Source of the DNA: Streptomyces gossypii
Lineage (GTDB): Bacteria; Actinomycetota; Actinomycetes; Streptomycetales; Streptomycetaceae
Direction: 5' to 3'
Length of the DNA: 64,000 bases
NCBI RefSeq assembly: GCF_025165795.1
Contig: NZ_JAJAGO010000016.1
Coordinates: 62,001 to 126,000, forward strand
Shown here: piece after piece, positions 33,122-42,836 of the stretch
Layout of the letters: each line of letters starts with the position of its first letter
How positions within the stretch are numbered: position 1 is the stretch's first letter
Position numbers and translations under genes: made by a program
The notes under the pieces: generated by a model
The model's input: only the letters and a program-made list of their open reading frames with translations
What the model was told of the DNA's origin: nothing
Databases searched by the model: none

Positions 33122-34135
33122 GTGCCGAAACTGCCCGAAGCCGTACGCAACCCCATCACGTACATCGGGGCCCGCTGGACACCCACCCAGCGCACCCTCG
33201 AACGCGCCACCCTCTCCGCCGTGGTCATGAGCGTGCTCATCATCGTGACGGGCGGCGCCGTACGGCTCACCGGCTCCGGGCTGGGCTGCGAGACCTGGCC
33301 GAAGTGCAGCGAGGAGAGCTTCACCGCCACCTCGGAGATGGGCCTGCACGGCGCCATCGAGTTCGGCAACAGGATGCTCACCTACGTGCTCTCCGCCGCC
33401 GTCGGCTGGGCCATCGTCACAGTGCGCGCCGCCAAGCCCGCACGCAGGCAGCTCGGCAGGCTGGCCTGGGCGCAGTTCTGGCTGGTCATGGGCAACGCGG
33501 TGATCGGCGGCATCACCGTGCTGACCGAGCTCAACCCGTACACGGTGGCCGGACACTTCCTGCTGGCCCTCGCGCTGCTCACCGTCTCCACCATGACCTG
33601 GCTGCGCGCCCGCGAGGGCGACGGCGAGCCGCGTCCGCTGGTGGGCAAGCCGGTCCAGCAGCTGGTCTATGTGCTGGGGGCGGCCTCCTGCGCGCTGGTG
33701 GCGGCGGGCACGGTCGTCACCGGCTCGGGGCCGCACGCGGGCGACAGCTCAGATGTGCCCCGGATGCCGCTGGACCCGGAGACGGTCACACAGCTGCACG
33801 CCTCGCTGGCCTGGATCGTGGTCACGCTGACCGTCGGGCTGTGGTTCGTCCTGCGCGCCGTGGACGCCCCCGTGGGCCCCCGCAGCCGCACCCGGGAGCT
33901 GTTCCTGGTGCTGATGGCGCAGGGCGTGATCGGCTACGTGCAGCACTTCACCGACCTCCCCGAGATCCTGGTGGGCATCCACCTGCTGGGCTCGACGCTT
34001 GTATGGATCGCGATCTGCCGTCTCGTGCTGTCGCTGCGCGAGCGGGGGCTCCCGGAGTCCGGCTCCGCGTCGGTGACCGTGACCGTCCCGGCCGCGGTGC
34101 CCGAGGACGAGACCCTGGCGGTCTCCGGCAGGTAG
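33122..34135 (+). CDS. ctaA: Heme A synthase (COX15/CtaA)
   Basis: A 337-residue, eight-helix membrane enzyme that oxidises the C8 methyl of heme O to give heme A for aa3-type cytochrome oxidase. Conserved parts are TGGAVRLTGSGLGCETWPKC (residues about 43-62), LHGAIEFGNRMLTYVL, the AGHFLLAL histidine, and in the second half TVVTGSGPHAG, QLHASLAW and QHFTDLPEILVGIHLLGS. The GTG start at 33122 has a weak ribosome site. Its partner ctaB lies 700 bases away in opposite orientation. Confidence 0.95.
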   Translation: MPKLPEAVRNPITYIGARWTPTQRTLERATLSAVVMSVLIIVTGGAVRLTGSGLGCETWPKCSEESFTATSEMGLHGAIEFGNRMLTYVLSAAVGWAIVTVRAAKPARRQLGRLAWAQFWLVMGNAVIGGITVLTELNPYTVAGHFLLALALLTVSTMTWLRAREGDGEPRPLVGKPVQQLVYVLGAASCALVAAGTVVTGSGPHAGDSSDVPRMPLDPETVTQLHASLAWIVVTLTVGLWFVLRAVDAPVGPRSRTRELFLVLMAQGVIGYVQHFTDLPEILVGIHLLGSTLVWIAICRLVLSLRERGLPESGSASVTVTVPAAVPEDETLAVSGR

Positions 34136-34210
34136 CGCCGGTGCCGGTTGCCGGGCGTGCGGCCGGACCTCCATGGACTACTCGGCTTACCCGTCGGTAG
34201 CATCAGGGTC

Positions 34211-34594
34211 ATGGCAGAGACACAGCACTCCGACGAGCCGACGGCCGACTCCGACAGCGCTCACGGGGCCAGCGGCGGCGGCAGCATGAGCAGCGGCCGG
34301 GACGAGCGGCGTACGGCGCGGCTGACCAGGCGGATCATCGCTTTCACGGACGCGCACGAGGGCCCCGTGGAAGGCCAGATCGCCTATCTCGGCCAGAGCG
34401 GCGCCCGCATCGTCATGGTGGCGGAGGACGGCACCTGGGGAGACCTGGTGGCCCGCTCGAAGGAGATCGCCGAGGAGGCCGTCGAGCGTGCGGGCATCAC
34501 GGTACGGGAGAGCTTCGACGGCCCGATGGCCGACCGCGTACGCACCGGACCCTACGAGTGGTCCCGCATGGCAGGCATCCAGCTGGGCGGCTGA
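34211..34594 (+). CDS. Conserved hypothetical protein next to ctaA
   Basis: A 127-residue soluble protein. Residues 1-35 are disordered (Ser/Asp/Gly-rich). The rest has an alpha/beta pattern, RRIIAFTDAHEGPVEGQIAYLGQSGARIVMVAEDGTWGDLVARSKEIAEEAVERAGI, ending MAGIQLGG. I do not recognise the fold. Its position between ctaA and ctaB suggests a conserved core gene. ATG 34211 is chosen because the sequence before it is intergenic in character; the ribosome site is weak. Confidence 0.78.
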   Translation: MAETQHSDEPTADSDSAHGASGGGSMSSGRDERRTARLTRRIIAFTDAHEGPVEGQIAYLGQSGARIVMVAEDGTWGDLVARSKEIAEEAVERAGITVRESFDGPMADRVRTGPYEWSRMAGIQLGG

Positions 34595-34598
34595 GTTT

Positions 34599-34836
34599 TC
34601 GTGCTCGGTTCGCCTCCTCCCGCCGGGGCCTGAGGGACCTGAGGCATGCCTCATGGCCCCGCGTTCGCCACCCCATCACCCGGGGCCCGCGTACCCCCAC
34701 CGGCACCAGCCGGGCGAGTGAGCCGAAGAGGGCGCCGGTGTCGGAAGTGACGAGGTCAAACGAGCGAGGCACGAGCGAGTGCAGCGCCGAGGGGTGTCGA
34801 CACGGGTACAAGCCCTCGGAGGCGAACCGGGCACGA
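34599..34836. repeat. 238-base element bounded by 19-base inverted repeats
   Basis: TCGTGCTCGGTTCGCCTCC (34599-34617) recurs as its reverse complement with one mismatch at 34818-34836. It exactly fills the interval between the hypothetical gene stop and the ctaB stop. Inside is a 14-base palindrome TGAGGCATGCCTCA (34640-34653). No gene is present. It could fold into a long bidirectional terminator, or be a MITE-like relic. Confidence 0.7.
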
Positions 34837-34837
34837 A

Positions 34838-35782
34838 CTAGAGGAACGGGTCGATGGCGACGGCGAGGAAGACCACGGAGATGTACGTGATCGACCAGTG
34901 GAAGAGCCGCATCTCCTTGAGCTTGCCGCCGGTGACCCCGGCCCGCGCTCGCGACTGGAGGCCGTGCGCTTCCTTGAGCCACCAGGCGCCGGCGATCAGC
35001 GCGACGACGGGGTAGAACCAGCCGGTATAGCCCAGCGGCCAGAGCGACAGCGATACGGCGACCATCACCCAGCTGTAGAGGACGATCTGCCGGGCCACCA
35101 CCGCGTTGCCCGCCACGACGGGAAGCATCGGTACGCCGACCCGCGCGTAGTCGTCCTTCACCTTCATCGACAGCGGCCAGTAGTGCGGCGGCGTCCAGAA
35201 GAACATGACCAGGAAGAGCACCAGGGCGGCCCAGCCGAGTTCGTTCTTCACCGCGGTCCAGCCGATGAAGACCGGCATGCAGCCCGCGATCCCGCCCCAG
35301 ACGATGTTCTGCGCCGTGCGCCGCTTGAGGATCATCGTGTAGACGACGACATAGAAGAGCAGCGCGCCGAGCGCCAGTGCCGCCGACAGCCAGTTGACCA
35401 GCAGGCCGAACCAGAGGGTGGAGCCGATCGCGAGGGTGATCCCGAAGACGAGCCCCTCGGTCGGGCTGACGAGCCCGGTGACCAGCGGCCGGTGCTCGGT
35501 GCGGTGCATCAGCGCGTCGATGTCCCGGTCGAGGTACATGTTCAGCGCGTTGGCGCCGCCTGCCGAGAGATAGCCGCCGATGCAGGTGACCAGTACCAGC
35601 CACAGATCGGGCACACCCTGCGCGGCGAGGAACATCACCGGGATGGTGGTGATCAGCAGGAGTTCGATGATGCGCGGTTTGGTGAGAGCGATGAAGCCCC
35701 TCACCCTGGCACCGAGCGGCCGGTGGACGGTGCTGTTGTCGAGCACCCCCGCAGGACGGGATTCGACGGCCGTCACGAACAC
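34838..35782 (-). CDS. ctaB: Protoheme IX farnesyltransferase (heme O synthase)
   Basis: A 314-residue, multi-helix UbiA-family prenyltransferase that attaches farnesyl to heme B to make heme O, the substrate of CtaA. The prenyl-diphosphate motif NALNMYLDRDIDALMHRTEHRPL is at about residues 78-100. The second Asp motif region WTPPHYWPLSMKVKDDYARVGVPMLP is at about 193-218. The start is GTG 35782, or GTG two codons later. Divergent from tkt. Confidence 0.95.
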   Translation of the reverse strand: MFVTAVESRPAGVLDNSTVHRPLGARVRGFIALTKPRIIELLLITTIPVMFLAAQGVPDLWLVLVTCIGGYLSAGGANALNMYLDRDIDALMHRTEHRPLVTGLVSPTEGLVFGITLAIGSTLWFGLLVNWLSAALALGALLFYVVVYTMILKRRTAQNIVWGGIAGCMPVFIGWTAVKNELGWAALVLFLVMFFWTPPHYWPLSMKVKDDYARVGVPMLPVVAGNAVVARQIVLYSWVMVAVSLSLWPLGYTGWFYPVVALIAGAWWLKEAHGLQSRARAGVTGGKLKEMRLFHWSITYISVVFLAVAIDPFL

Positions 35783-36103
35783 CCCTGATCAGATCATCAA
35801 CAGTCTTAGACGAGCGAGCCCCGGGCAGGAAGCCCCGGTGAAAGCTCACGCTTACCACGCCACTTTAGACGTTGGCCATAGCCGCTCTCCTTCGGGGTGC
35901 CTCCGTGTTGGGAGACGGTGCCGGGCCGGGGAATATCGCCCGTCCGATACCGATTGTCCCCAGCAGAGGCCTCGTGCCTGGCGGCGAGGTGGCACAACGT
36001 GGACGTTCGAAAGGACGGGTACGCCGACAGCGGTACCCTCGACATCGCCGGTGCACCGTCCGTCACCGGCATTCGATCATGTGGAGAGGAGCCCTGACGC
36101 AGG
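35783..36103. other. ctaB-tkt divergent promoter region
   Basis: The 321 bases between divergent core genes must contain both promoters. A ribosome site GGAGAGGAG (36082-36090) precedes the tkt GTG at a rather long 13-base spacing. No gene or clear operator is seen. Confidence 0.45.
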
Positions 36104-38179
36104 GTGAGCAACAAGCCGACCACCACAGACCTTGACTGGACCGAACTGGACCAGCGGGCAGTGGACACCGTCCGAGTCCTCGCGATGGATTCCGTGCAGA
36201 AGGTCGGCAACGGCCACCCCGGCACGGCTATGAGCCTGGCGCCCGCCGCCTACCTCGTCTTCCAGAAGCTCATGCGGCACGACCCGACCGACCCCGACTG
36301 GACGGGCCGCGACCGCTTCGTCCTGTCGATCGGCCACTCCAGCCTGACTCTCTACATCCAGCTCTACCTGGCTGGTTACGGCCTGGAGCTGGACGACCTC
36401 AAGGCGTTCCGCACCTGGGGCAGCCGTACGCCGGGTCACCCCGAGCAGGGGCACACCGCCGGAGTGGAGACGACGACCGGGCCGCTGGGCCAGGGCGTCG
36501 CCAACGCCGTGGGCATGGCCATGTCCGCCCGCTACGAGCGCGGTCTCTTCGACCCGGACGCCGCCGCCGGCAGCTCCCCGTTCGATCACACGATCTGGAC
36601 GTTCGCGGGCGACGGCGACCTCCAGGAGGGCATCTCCGCCGAGGCGTCCTCGCTCGCCGGTCACCAGCGGCTCGGCAACCTCGTCCTGCTGTGGGACGAC
36701 AACCACATCTCCATCGAGGGCGACACCAAGGTCGCCATCTCCGAGGACACCGCCGCCCGGTACGAGGCGTACGGCTGGCATGTGCAGCGCGTCGAGCCGC
36801 AGCCCAACGGCGACCTTGACCCCGAGGCGCTGTACGCGGCGATGAGGGCCGCGCAGGCGGAGACCGAGCGCCCGTCGTTCATCGCCGTCCGGTCGATCAT
36901 CGCCTGGCCCGCCCCGAACGCCCAGAACACCGGCGCCTCGCACGGCGCCGCGCTGGGCGACGAGGAGGTCGCGGCCACCAAGAAGCTGCTGGGCCTCGAC
37001 CCGAACAAGACCTTCCAGGTGGACGAGGACGTGCTCGCGCACGCCCGCGGCGCGATCACCCGCGGCCTGGACGCACGCGCGGCGTGGGACAAGCGCTTCG
37101 CCGACTGGCGGGCCGCCGCTCCGGAGCGGGCGGCCGAGTTCGACCGCATCCGCAAGGGCGAGCTGCCGCAGGGCTGGGAGCAGCTGCTGCCGTCCTTCGA
37201 GCCGGGCAAGGGCGTCGCCACCCGTAAGGCGTCGGGCGCCGTACTCAAGGCGCTGGGTCCCGTCATCCCCGAACTGTGGGGCGGTTCCGCCGACTTGGCG
37301 GGCTCGAACAACACCTCCTTCGCGGACACCTCGTTCCTGCCCGAGGGGAACAAGGCGCCGGGCGCCGATCCGTACGGCCGCACGGTGCACTTCGGCATCC
37401 GTGAGCACGCGATGGCCGCCACCATGAACGGCATCGCGCTGCACGGCAACACGCGGATCTACGGCGGCACCTTCCTGACGTTCTCCGACTACATGCGCAA
37501 CGCGGTGCGACTGGCCGCGCTGATGAAGACGCCGGTCACTCACGTCTGGACGCACGACTCCATCGGCCTGGGCGAGGACGGCCCGACCCACCAGCCGGTC
37601 GAGCACCTGGCCTCGCTGCGGGCGATTCCCGGGCTCAACATCGTCCGCCCGGCCGACGCCAACGAGACTTCGCTGGCCTGGGCCGAGATACTGCGGCGGC
37701 ACGCGGACAAGCCCGCACCCCACGGCCTCGCGCTCACCCGGCAGAACGTCCCGACCTACCCGGCCAACGAGCACACGGCCCGCGGCGGCTACGTACTGGC
37801 CGAGGCCGAGGGCGGTGAGCCGCAGGTGCTGCTGATCGGTACCGGCTCCGAGGTGCAGCTGGCCGTCGAGGCCCGCGAGCAGCTCCAGGAGCAGGGCGTG
37901 CCCACTCGCGTCGTCTCGATGCCCTGCGTCGAGTGGTTCGAGGAGCAGGACCAGGCATACCGTGACAGCGTGCTGCTGCCGCGGGTGAAGGCACGGGTCG
38001 CGGTGGAGGCCGGGGTCGGGCTGACCTGGCACCGGTACGTGGGTGACGCGGGCCGGATCGTCTCCCTGGAGCACTTCGGCGCGTCCGCCGACTACGAGAC
38101 CCTCTACCGCGAGTACGGCATCACCTCGGAGGCCGTCACCCAGGCCGCCAAGGAGTCCCTGCAGGCCGCAGCGCGCTGA
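36104..38179 (+). CDS. tkt: Transketolase
   Basis: A 691-residue thiamine-diphosphate enzyme of the pentose phosphate pathway, transferring two-carbon ketol units. Landmarks are GNGHPGTAMSLAPAAYL near residue 35, the ThDP motif GDGDLQEGISAEASSLAG with downstream DNHISIEG (about 165-205), and the pyrimidine-domain LTFSDYMRNAVRLAALM and HDSIGLGEDGPTHQPVE. Length is standard. First gene of the tkt-tal-zwf-opcA-pgl operon, 48 bases before tal. Confidence 0.97.
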   Translation: MSNKPTTTDLDWTELDQRAVDTVRVLAMDSVQKVGNGHPGTAMSLAPAAYLVFQKLMRHDPTDPDWTGRDRFVLSIGHSSLTLYIQLYLAGYGLELDDLKAFRTWGSRTPGHPEQGHTAGVETTTGPLGQGVANAVGMAMSARYERGLFDPDAAAGSSPFDHTIWTFAGDGDLQEGISAEASSLAGHQRLGNLVLLWDDNHISIEGDTKVAISEDTAARYEAYGWHVQRVEPQPNGDLDPEALYAAMRAAQAETERPSFIAVRSIIAWPAPNAQNTGASHGAALGDEEVAATKKLLGLDPNKTFQVDEDVLAHARGAITRGLDARAAWDKRFADWRAAAPERAAEFDRIRKGELPQGWEQLLPSFEPGKGVATRKASGAVLKALGPVIPELWGGSADLAGSNNTSFADTSFLPEGNKAPGADPYGRTVHFGIREHAMAATMNGIALHGNTRIYGGTFLTFSDYMRNAVRLAALMKTPVTHVWTHDSIGLGEDGPTHQPVEHLASLRAIPGLNIVRPADANETSLAWAEILRRHADKPAPHGLALTRQNVPTYPANEHTARGGYVLAEAEGGEPQVLLIGTGSEVQLAVEAREQLQEQGVPTRVVSMPCVEWFEEQDQAYRDSVLLPRVKARVAVEAGVGLTWHRYVGDAGRIVSLEHFGASADYETLYREYGITSEAVTQAAKESLQAAAR

Positions 38180-38227
38180 GCGTCCGCACTCGCGCACGCA
38201 CACGATCGATTTGGAGATGCACATCCC

Positions 38228-39355
38228 ATGACAGACGCACTCAAGCGCCTCTCCGACGAGGGCGTGGCGATCTGGCTGGACGACCTGTCGCGCAAGCGCA
38301 TCACGTCCGGCGCGCTCGGCGAGCTGCTCGATGAGCAGCACGTGGTGGGCGTCACCACCAATCCCACGATCTTCCAGAAAGCGATCTCCTCCGGCGACGG
38401 CTACGGCGAGCAGCTTGCCGATCTCGCCGCCCGCGGGGTGACCGTGGAAGAGGCAGTCCGCATGATCACGACGGCTGACGTCCGGGACGCGTGCGACATC
38501 CTCCGGCCGCTCTACGACTCCACCGGAGGCCAGGACGGCCGGGTCTCCATCGAGGTCGACCCGCGGCTGGCGCACAACACGGCGGCCACCGTCGCCGAGG
38601 CCAAGCAGCTCGCCTGGCTGGTGGACCGGCCGAACGCGCTGATCAAGATCCCCGCCACCCGTGGCGGCCTGCCCGCCATCACCGAGACGATCGCGACGGG
38701 CATCAGTGTCAACGTCACGCTGATCTTCTCCCTGGAGCGCTACCGCGAGGTGATGGACGCCTACCAGGCAGGTCTGGAGCAGGCGGACGCCAAGGGGCTG
38801 GACCTCTCCTCGATTCACTCGGTTGCGTCGTTCTTCGTCTCCCGGGTGGACACCGAGTTCGACAAGCGCATCGACGCCCTGGGCGACGACGCGGCCGAAG
38901 CGGCCAAGGGTCTGAAGAGCAAGGCGGCCCTGGCCAACGCCCGGCTGGCGTACGAGGCGTACGAGGAGGTCACCGCCGCCGACCGCTGGAAGGCGCTGGC
39001 CCTCCGGGGCGCCAACGCGCAGCGCCCGCTGTGGGCGTCGACGGGCGTGAAGGACCCGGCGCTTCCGGACACCCTCTACGTCACGGAGCTGGTCGCTCCG
39101 AACACGGTGAACACCATGCCGGAGGCCACCCTGGAGGCCACCGACGACCACGGTGAGATCACCGGCGACACCGTCCGCGGCAGCTACGCGGGCGCCCGCG
39201 CCGACTTGGAGGCGCTGGCGAAGCTCGGCATCTCCTACGACGACGTCGTGCAGGTGCTGGAGGACGAGGGCGTCGACAAGTTCGAGAAGTCCTGGATGGA
39301 TCTGCTCAGCTCCACCGAGGCGGAGCTCAAGCGCCTCGCGCCGAAGGAGGCGTAA
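38228..39355 (+). CDS. tal: Transaldolase
   Basis: A 375-residue transaldolase of the long actinobacterial type, moving a dihydroxyacetone unit in the non-oxidative pentose phosphate pathway. The N-terminal GVTTNPTIFQKAI block, the Schiff-base Lys in ALIKIPAT (about residue 140) and the SVASFFVSRVDTEFDKRID block are diagnostic. The start ATG 38228 has TTGGAG upstream. The gap to zwf is only six bases. Confidence 0.97.
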   Translation: MTDALKRLSDEGVAIWLDDLSRKRITSGALGELLDEQHVVGVTTNPTIFQKAISSGDGYGEQLADLAARGVTVEEAVRMITTADVRDACDILRPLYDSTGGQDGRVSIEVDPRLAHNTAATVAEAKQLAWLVDRPNALIKIPATRGGLPAITETIATGISVNVTLIFSLERYREVMDAYQAGLEQADAKGLDLSSIHSVASFFVSRVDTEFDKRIDALGDDAAEAAKGLKSKAALANARLAYEAYEEVTAADRWKALALRGANAQRPLWASTGVKDPALPDTLYVTELVAPNTVNTMPEATLEATDDHGEITGDTVRGSYAGARADLEALAKLGISYDDVVQVLEDEGVDKFEKSWMDLLSSTEAELKRLAPKEA

Positions 39356-39361
39356 CCGAAA

Positions 39362-40888
39362 GTGAGCAGCGCGGTAAATCCGCTGCGAGACGCCCAGGAC
39401 CGACGGCTCCCGCGTATCGCGGGGCCGTCGGGCCTGGTCATCTTCGGCGTCACGGGCGATCTGTCACGCAAGAAGCTGATGCCCGCGGTCTACGACCTGG
39501 CGAACCGCGGGCTGCTGCCCCCGGGCTTCTCGCTGGTCGGCTTCGCCCGCCGGGACTGGGAGCACGAGGACTTCGCGCAGGTCGTCCACGACGCCGTCAG
39601 GGAGCACGCACGCACACCGTTCCGTGAGGAGGTCTGGCAGCAGCTCGCCCAGGGCATGCGCTTCGTGTCGGGCGTCTTCGACGACGACGACGCGTTCCGC
39701 ACCCTCAAGGCGACGATCGAGGAGCTGGACAAGTCGCGGGGCACCGGCGGCAACTTCGCCTTCTACCTCTCGGTGCCGCCGAAGTTCTTCCCCACCGTCG
39801 TGTCCCAGCTCAAGGAGCACGGGCTGTCCGACGGGCAGGGTGACTCCTGGCGGCGGGCGGTCATCGAGAAGCCCTTCGGCCACGATCTGAAGAGCGCCCA
39901 GGACCTCAACTCCGTCGTGCACGACGTCTTCCGGCCCAGCGAGGTCTTCCGTATCGACCACTATCTGGGCAAGGAGACCGTCCAGAACATCCTGGCGTTG
40001 CGCTTCGCGAACACGATGTTCGAGCCGCTGTGGAACAGGTCGTACGTCGACCACGTGCAGATCACCATGGCCGAGGACATCGGCATCGGCGGGCGCGCGG
40101 GCTACTACGACGGCATCGGTTCGGCCCGGGACGTCATCCAGAACCACCTGCTCCAGCTGCTGGCGCTCACCGCCATGGAGGAGCCCGTCTCCTTCGAGGC
40201 CAAGCCGCTGGTCACCGAGAAGATGAAGGTGCTCAACTCCGTGCGCCTGCCGGAGGACCTGGCCGCGCACACGGTGCGGGGGCAGTACGCGGCGGGCTGG
40301 CAGGGCGGCCGGAAGGTGCTCGGCTATCTCGACGAGGACGGCATCGACCCCCAGTCGGGGACGGACACCTACGCCGCCATCAAGCTGGAGATCGACAACC
40401 GGCGCTGGGCGGGCGTCCCCTTCTATCTGCGCACCGGCAAACGCCTGGGCCGCCGGGTCACCGAGATCGCGGTCGTCTTCCAGCGCGCCCCCCACTCTCC
40501 CTTCGGCGCCACCGACACCCAGGAACTGGGGCAGAACGCCCTGGTCATCCGGGTCCAGCCGGATGAGGGCGTCACCATCCGCTTCGGCTCCAAGGTGCCG
40601 GGCACGCAGATGGAGATCCGCGACGTGACGATGGACTTCGCCTACGGCGAGTCCTTCACCGAGTCCAGCCCGGAGGCGTACGAGCGTCTGATCCTCGATG
40701 TCCTCCTCGGCGACGCGAACCTCTTCCCGCGCCACCAGGAGGTCGAACGCTCCTGGGAGATCCTCGACCCGATCGAGGAACACTGGGAGAGGCACGGCAA
40801 GCCCGAGCAGTACCCGGCCGGGACCTGGGGTCCCGCGGCGGCGGACGAGATGCTCGCGCGAGACGGACGGAGCTGGCGGCGCCCATGA
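39362..40888 (+). CDS. zwf: Glucose-6-phosphate 1-dehydrogenase
   Basis: A 508-residue enzyme making 6-phosphogluconolactone and NADPH from glucose-6-phosphate. It has the Rossmann motif GVTGDLSRKKLMPAVYDL (about 29-46), the substrate motif RIDHYLGKETVQN with catalytic His (about 196-208), and EKPFGHD. GTG start. It overlaps opcA by four bases (ATGA), consistent with OpcA being its assembly/activity partner. Confidence 0.97.
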   Translation: MSSAVNPLRDAQDRRLPRIAGPSGLVIFGVTGDLSRKKLMPAVYDLANRGLLPPGFSLVGFARRDWEHEDFAQVVHDAVREHARTPFREEVWQQLAQGMRFVSGVFDDDDAFRTLKATIEELDKSRGTGGNFAFYLSVPPKFFPTVVSQLKEHGLSDGQGDSWRRAVIEKPFGHDLKSAQDLNSVVHDVFRPSEVFRIDHYLGKETVQNILALRFANTMFEPLWNRSYVDHVQITMAEDIGIGGRAGYYDGIGSARDVIQNHLLQLLALTAMEEPVSFEAKPLVTEKMKVLNSVRLPEDLAAHTVRGQYAAGWQGGRKVLGYLDEDGIDPQSGTDTYAAIKLEIDNRRWAGVPFYLRTGKRLGRRVTEIAVVFQRAPHSPFGATDTQELGQNALVIRVQPDEGVTIRFGSKVPGTQMEIRDVTMDFAYGESFTESSPEAYERLILDVLLGDANLFPRHQEVERSWEILDPIEEHWERHGKPEQYPAGTWGPAAADEMLARDGRSWRRP

Positions 40889-42033
40889 ACATCGATCTCA
40901 CGGACACCACCTCGGGGCAGATCAACACGGCGCTGGTGCAGGCCCGCCGGGCCAGCGGCTCGCCCGCGATCGGCATGGTGCTCACCCTGGTCATCGTCAC
41001 CGACGAGGGCAACCACTACGACGCGCTGAAGGCCGCAGCCGAGGCGTCCAAGGAGCACCCGTCACGGATTCTGGTGGTGGTGCGGCGTCCCGGCCGCTCG
41101 CCCCGTGACCGCGCCAAGGCACGACTGGACGCGGAGGTCCGCACCGGCAACGGCTCCGGTGAGACGGTGCTGCTGCGGCTGCACGGCGAGCTGGCCGCGC
41201 ACTCGTACAGCGTGGTGCTGCCGCTGCTGCTGCCGGACGCGCCGGTGGTCGTCTGGTGGCCGGAGGACGCCCCGGAGCACCCCTCCGAGGACCTGCTGGG
41301 CACACTGGCGCAGCGCCGGATCACCGACGCGGCACAGACCGAGGACCCGGTGGCGTCGCTGCGGCTGCGCGCCGAGACGTACGCGCCGGGCGACACGGAT
41401 CTGGCCTGGACGAGGATCACCGGGTGGCGGAGCGTGCTGGCGGCCGCCCTGGACCAGAAGCAGATGAAGATCACCGCCGCGCAGGTCGAGGGTGAGGCGT
41501 ACAACCCGTCGACGGAGCTGCTGGCGCTGTGGCTTGCCGAGCGGCTGCGGGTGCCGGTGGAGCGGATCGTCTCCGAAGGTCCGGGCATCACGGCCGTACG
41601 GATGGAGACCACGGACGGGCAGATCTGCCTGGACCGGGCGGACGGCTCGCTGGCGGAGCTGGCCGTGCCGGGGCAGCCGGACCGGCATGTGGCGCTCCAG
41701 CGGCGCACGACGGCGGAGCTGATCGCCGAGGAGCTGCGGCGGCTGGACCCGGACGAGGCGTACGAGGAGGCGGTGCGCTTCGGGCTCAGCAGGCTGGGGG
41801 CTGCGGTGACGGCCTCGGAACCGCCTGCGGGCGGCGGCCCGGCGGGTGGCGCGACTGCCATGGGCGACGGCACGGCAGCCGAGGGCGCGGCAGCCGACGG
41901 CACGTCAGACGGCCCCGGCTCCGACGGCGGGACCGCCGAACCACAGGCCGAACCGCAGCCGGTCGCCACCCGGAAGACCACCGCCGCACCGGAGGCGAAG
42001 AAGAAGCCGACGGGCCGCCGGAGCGCCAAGTGA
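40885..42033 (+). CDS. opcA: OpcA, glucose-6-phosphate dehydrogenase assembly protein
   Basis: A 382-residue protein found beside zwf in actinobacteria and cyanobacteria, where it promotes assembly or activation of the dehydrogenase. Blocks such as RILVVVRRPGRSPRDRAKARLDAEVRTG and VVLPLLLPDAPVVVWWPEDAPEHPSEDLLG are typical. The last 70 residues are an Ala/Gly/Pro-rich tail ending in a basic KKKPTGRRSAK. Its stop overlaps the pgl GTG start (GTGA). Confidence 0.95.
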   Translation: MNIDLTDTTSGQINTALVQARRASGSPAIGMVLTLVIVTDEGNHYDALKAAAEASKEHPSRILVVVRRPGRSPRDRAKARLDAEVRTGNGSGETVLLRLHGELAAHSYSVVLPLLLPDAPVVVWWPEDAPEHPSEDLLGTLAQRRITDAAQTEDPVASLRLRAETYAPGDTDLAWTRITGWRSVLAAALDQKQMKITAAQVEGEAYNPSTELLALWLAERLRVPVERIVSEGPGITAVRMETTDGQICLDRADGSLAELAVPGQPDRHVALQRRTTAELIAEELRRLDPDEAYEEAVRFGLSRLGAAVTASEPPAGGGPAGGATAMGDGTAAEGAAADGTSDGPGSDGGTAEPQAEPQPVATRKTTAAPEAKKKPTGRRSAK

Positions 42034-42824
42034 CCACCACACCGCAGGTCGTGGTGTACCACGACAAGGAGGAGATGGCCCAGGCCGCCGCCGCGCGGCT
42101 GACGGCCAGGATCGTCGAGGCGCAGTCCGCGCGCGGCACCGCCTCCGTCGTGCTGACCGGCGGGCGCAACGGCAACGGGCTGCTGGCGGCGCTTGCCGCC
42201 CCCAGGGCCCGTGACACCGTCGACTGGTCCCGGCTGGACTTGTGGTGGGGCGACGAACGCTTCCTTCCCGACGGCGATCCGGAGCGGAACGTCACCCAGG
42301 CCCGCGAAGCGCTGCTCGACTCGGTACCGCTGGACCCGGCCCGCGTGCACGCGATGCCGCCGTCGGATGGCGCGTACGGCGGGGATCCGGCGGGCGCGGA
42401 CTCGGCCGCGGCGGCGTACGCGGCCGAACTGGCCGCCGCGACGGGCCCGGAGGACCACGGGCCGGTGCCCGCCTTCGACGTGCTGCTGCTGGGCGTCGGC
42501 CCGGACACCCATGTGGCGTCGCTCTTCCCCGAGCACCCGGGGGTGCGCGAGACGGAGCGCACCGTAGTGGCCGTACACGGCGCGCCCAAGCCGCCGCCGA
42601 CGCGCATCTCGCTCACGCTGCCAGCGATCCGCGCGGCCCGCGAGGTGTGGCTGCTGGCCGCGGGCAGGGACAAGGCGGAGGCGGCGGCCGTCGCGCTGTC
42701 CGGCGCGGGCGAGATCCAGGCCCCCGCCGCGGGCGCGTACGGCCGCTCCCGCACGCTCTGGCTCCTCGACACGGCCGCGGCCGCCCATCTCCCCCGCGAC
42801 CTCTCCACCCCACCCGCCTCCTGA
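42030..42824 (+). CDS. pgl: 6-phosphogluconolactonase
   Basis: A 264-residue DevB-type lactonase completing the oxidative pentose phosphate steps with Zwf. GTG 42030 overlaps the opcA stop. Signature blocks: SVVLTGGRNG near residue 31, LDLWWGDERFLPDGDPERNVTQAREALL (about 70-97), FDVLLLGVGPDTHVASLFPEHPGV and TLPAIRAAREVWLLAAGRDKAEA. Last gene of the operon. The sequence immediately beyond is degenerate. Confidence 0.95.
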   Translation: MTTTPQVVVYHDKEEMAQAAAARLTARIVEAQSARGTASVVLTGGRNGNGLLAALAAPRARDTVDWSRLDLWWGDERFLPDGDPERNVTQAREALLDSVPLDPARVHAMPPSDGAYGGDPAGADSAAAAYAAELAAATGPEDHGPVPAFDVLLLGVGPDTHVASLFPEHPGVRETERTVVAVHGAPKPPPTRISLTLPAIRAAREVWLLAAGRDKAEAAAVALSGAGEIQAPAAGAYGRSRTLWLLDTAAAAHLPRDLSTPPAS

Positions 42825-42836
42825 CGGCGCGCGGCG

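Noticed and set aside
36077..39151. 1,024-codon open frame on the minus strand opposite tkt and tal
   Set aside because: It lies antisense to two certain genes and arises from third-position GC bias; composition is not protein-like.
41529..42029. Upstream extension of the pgl reading frame
   Set aside because: It overlaps opcA in another frame; GTG 42030 with the GTGA overlap is the better start.
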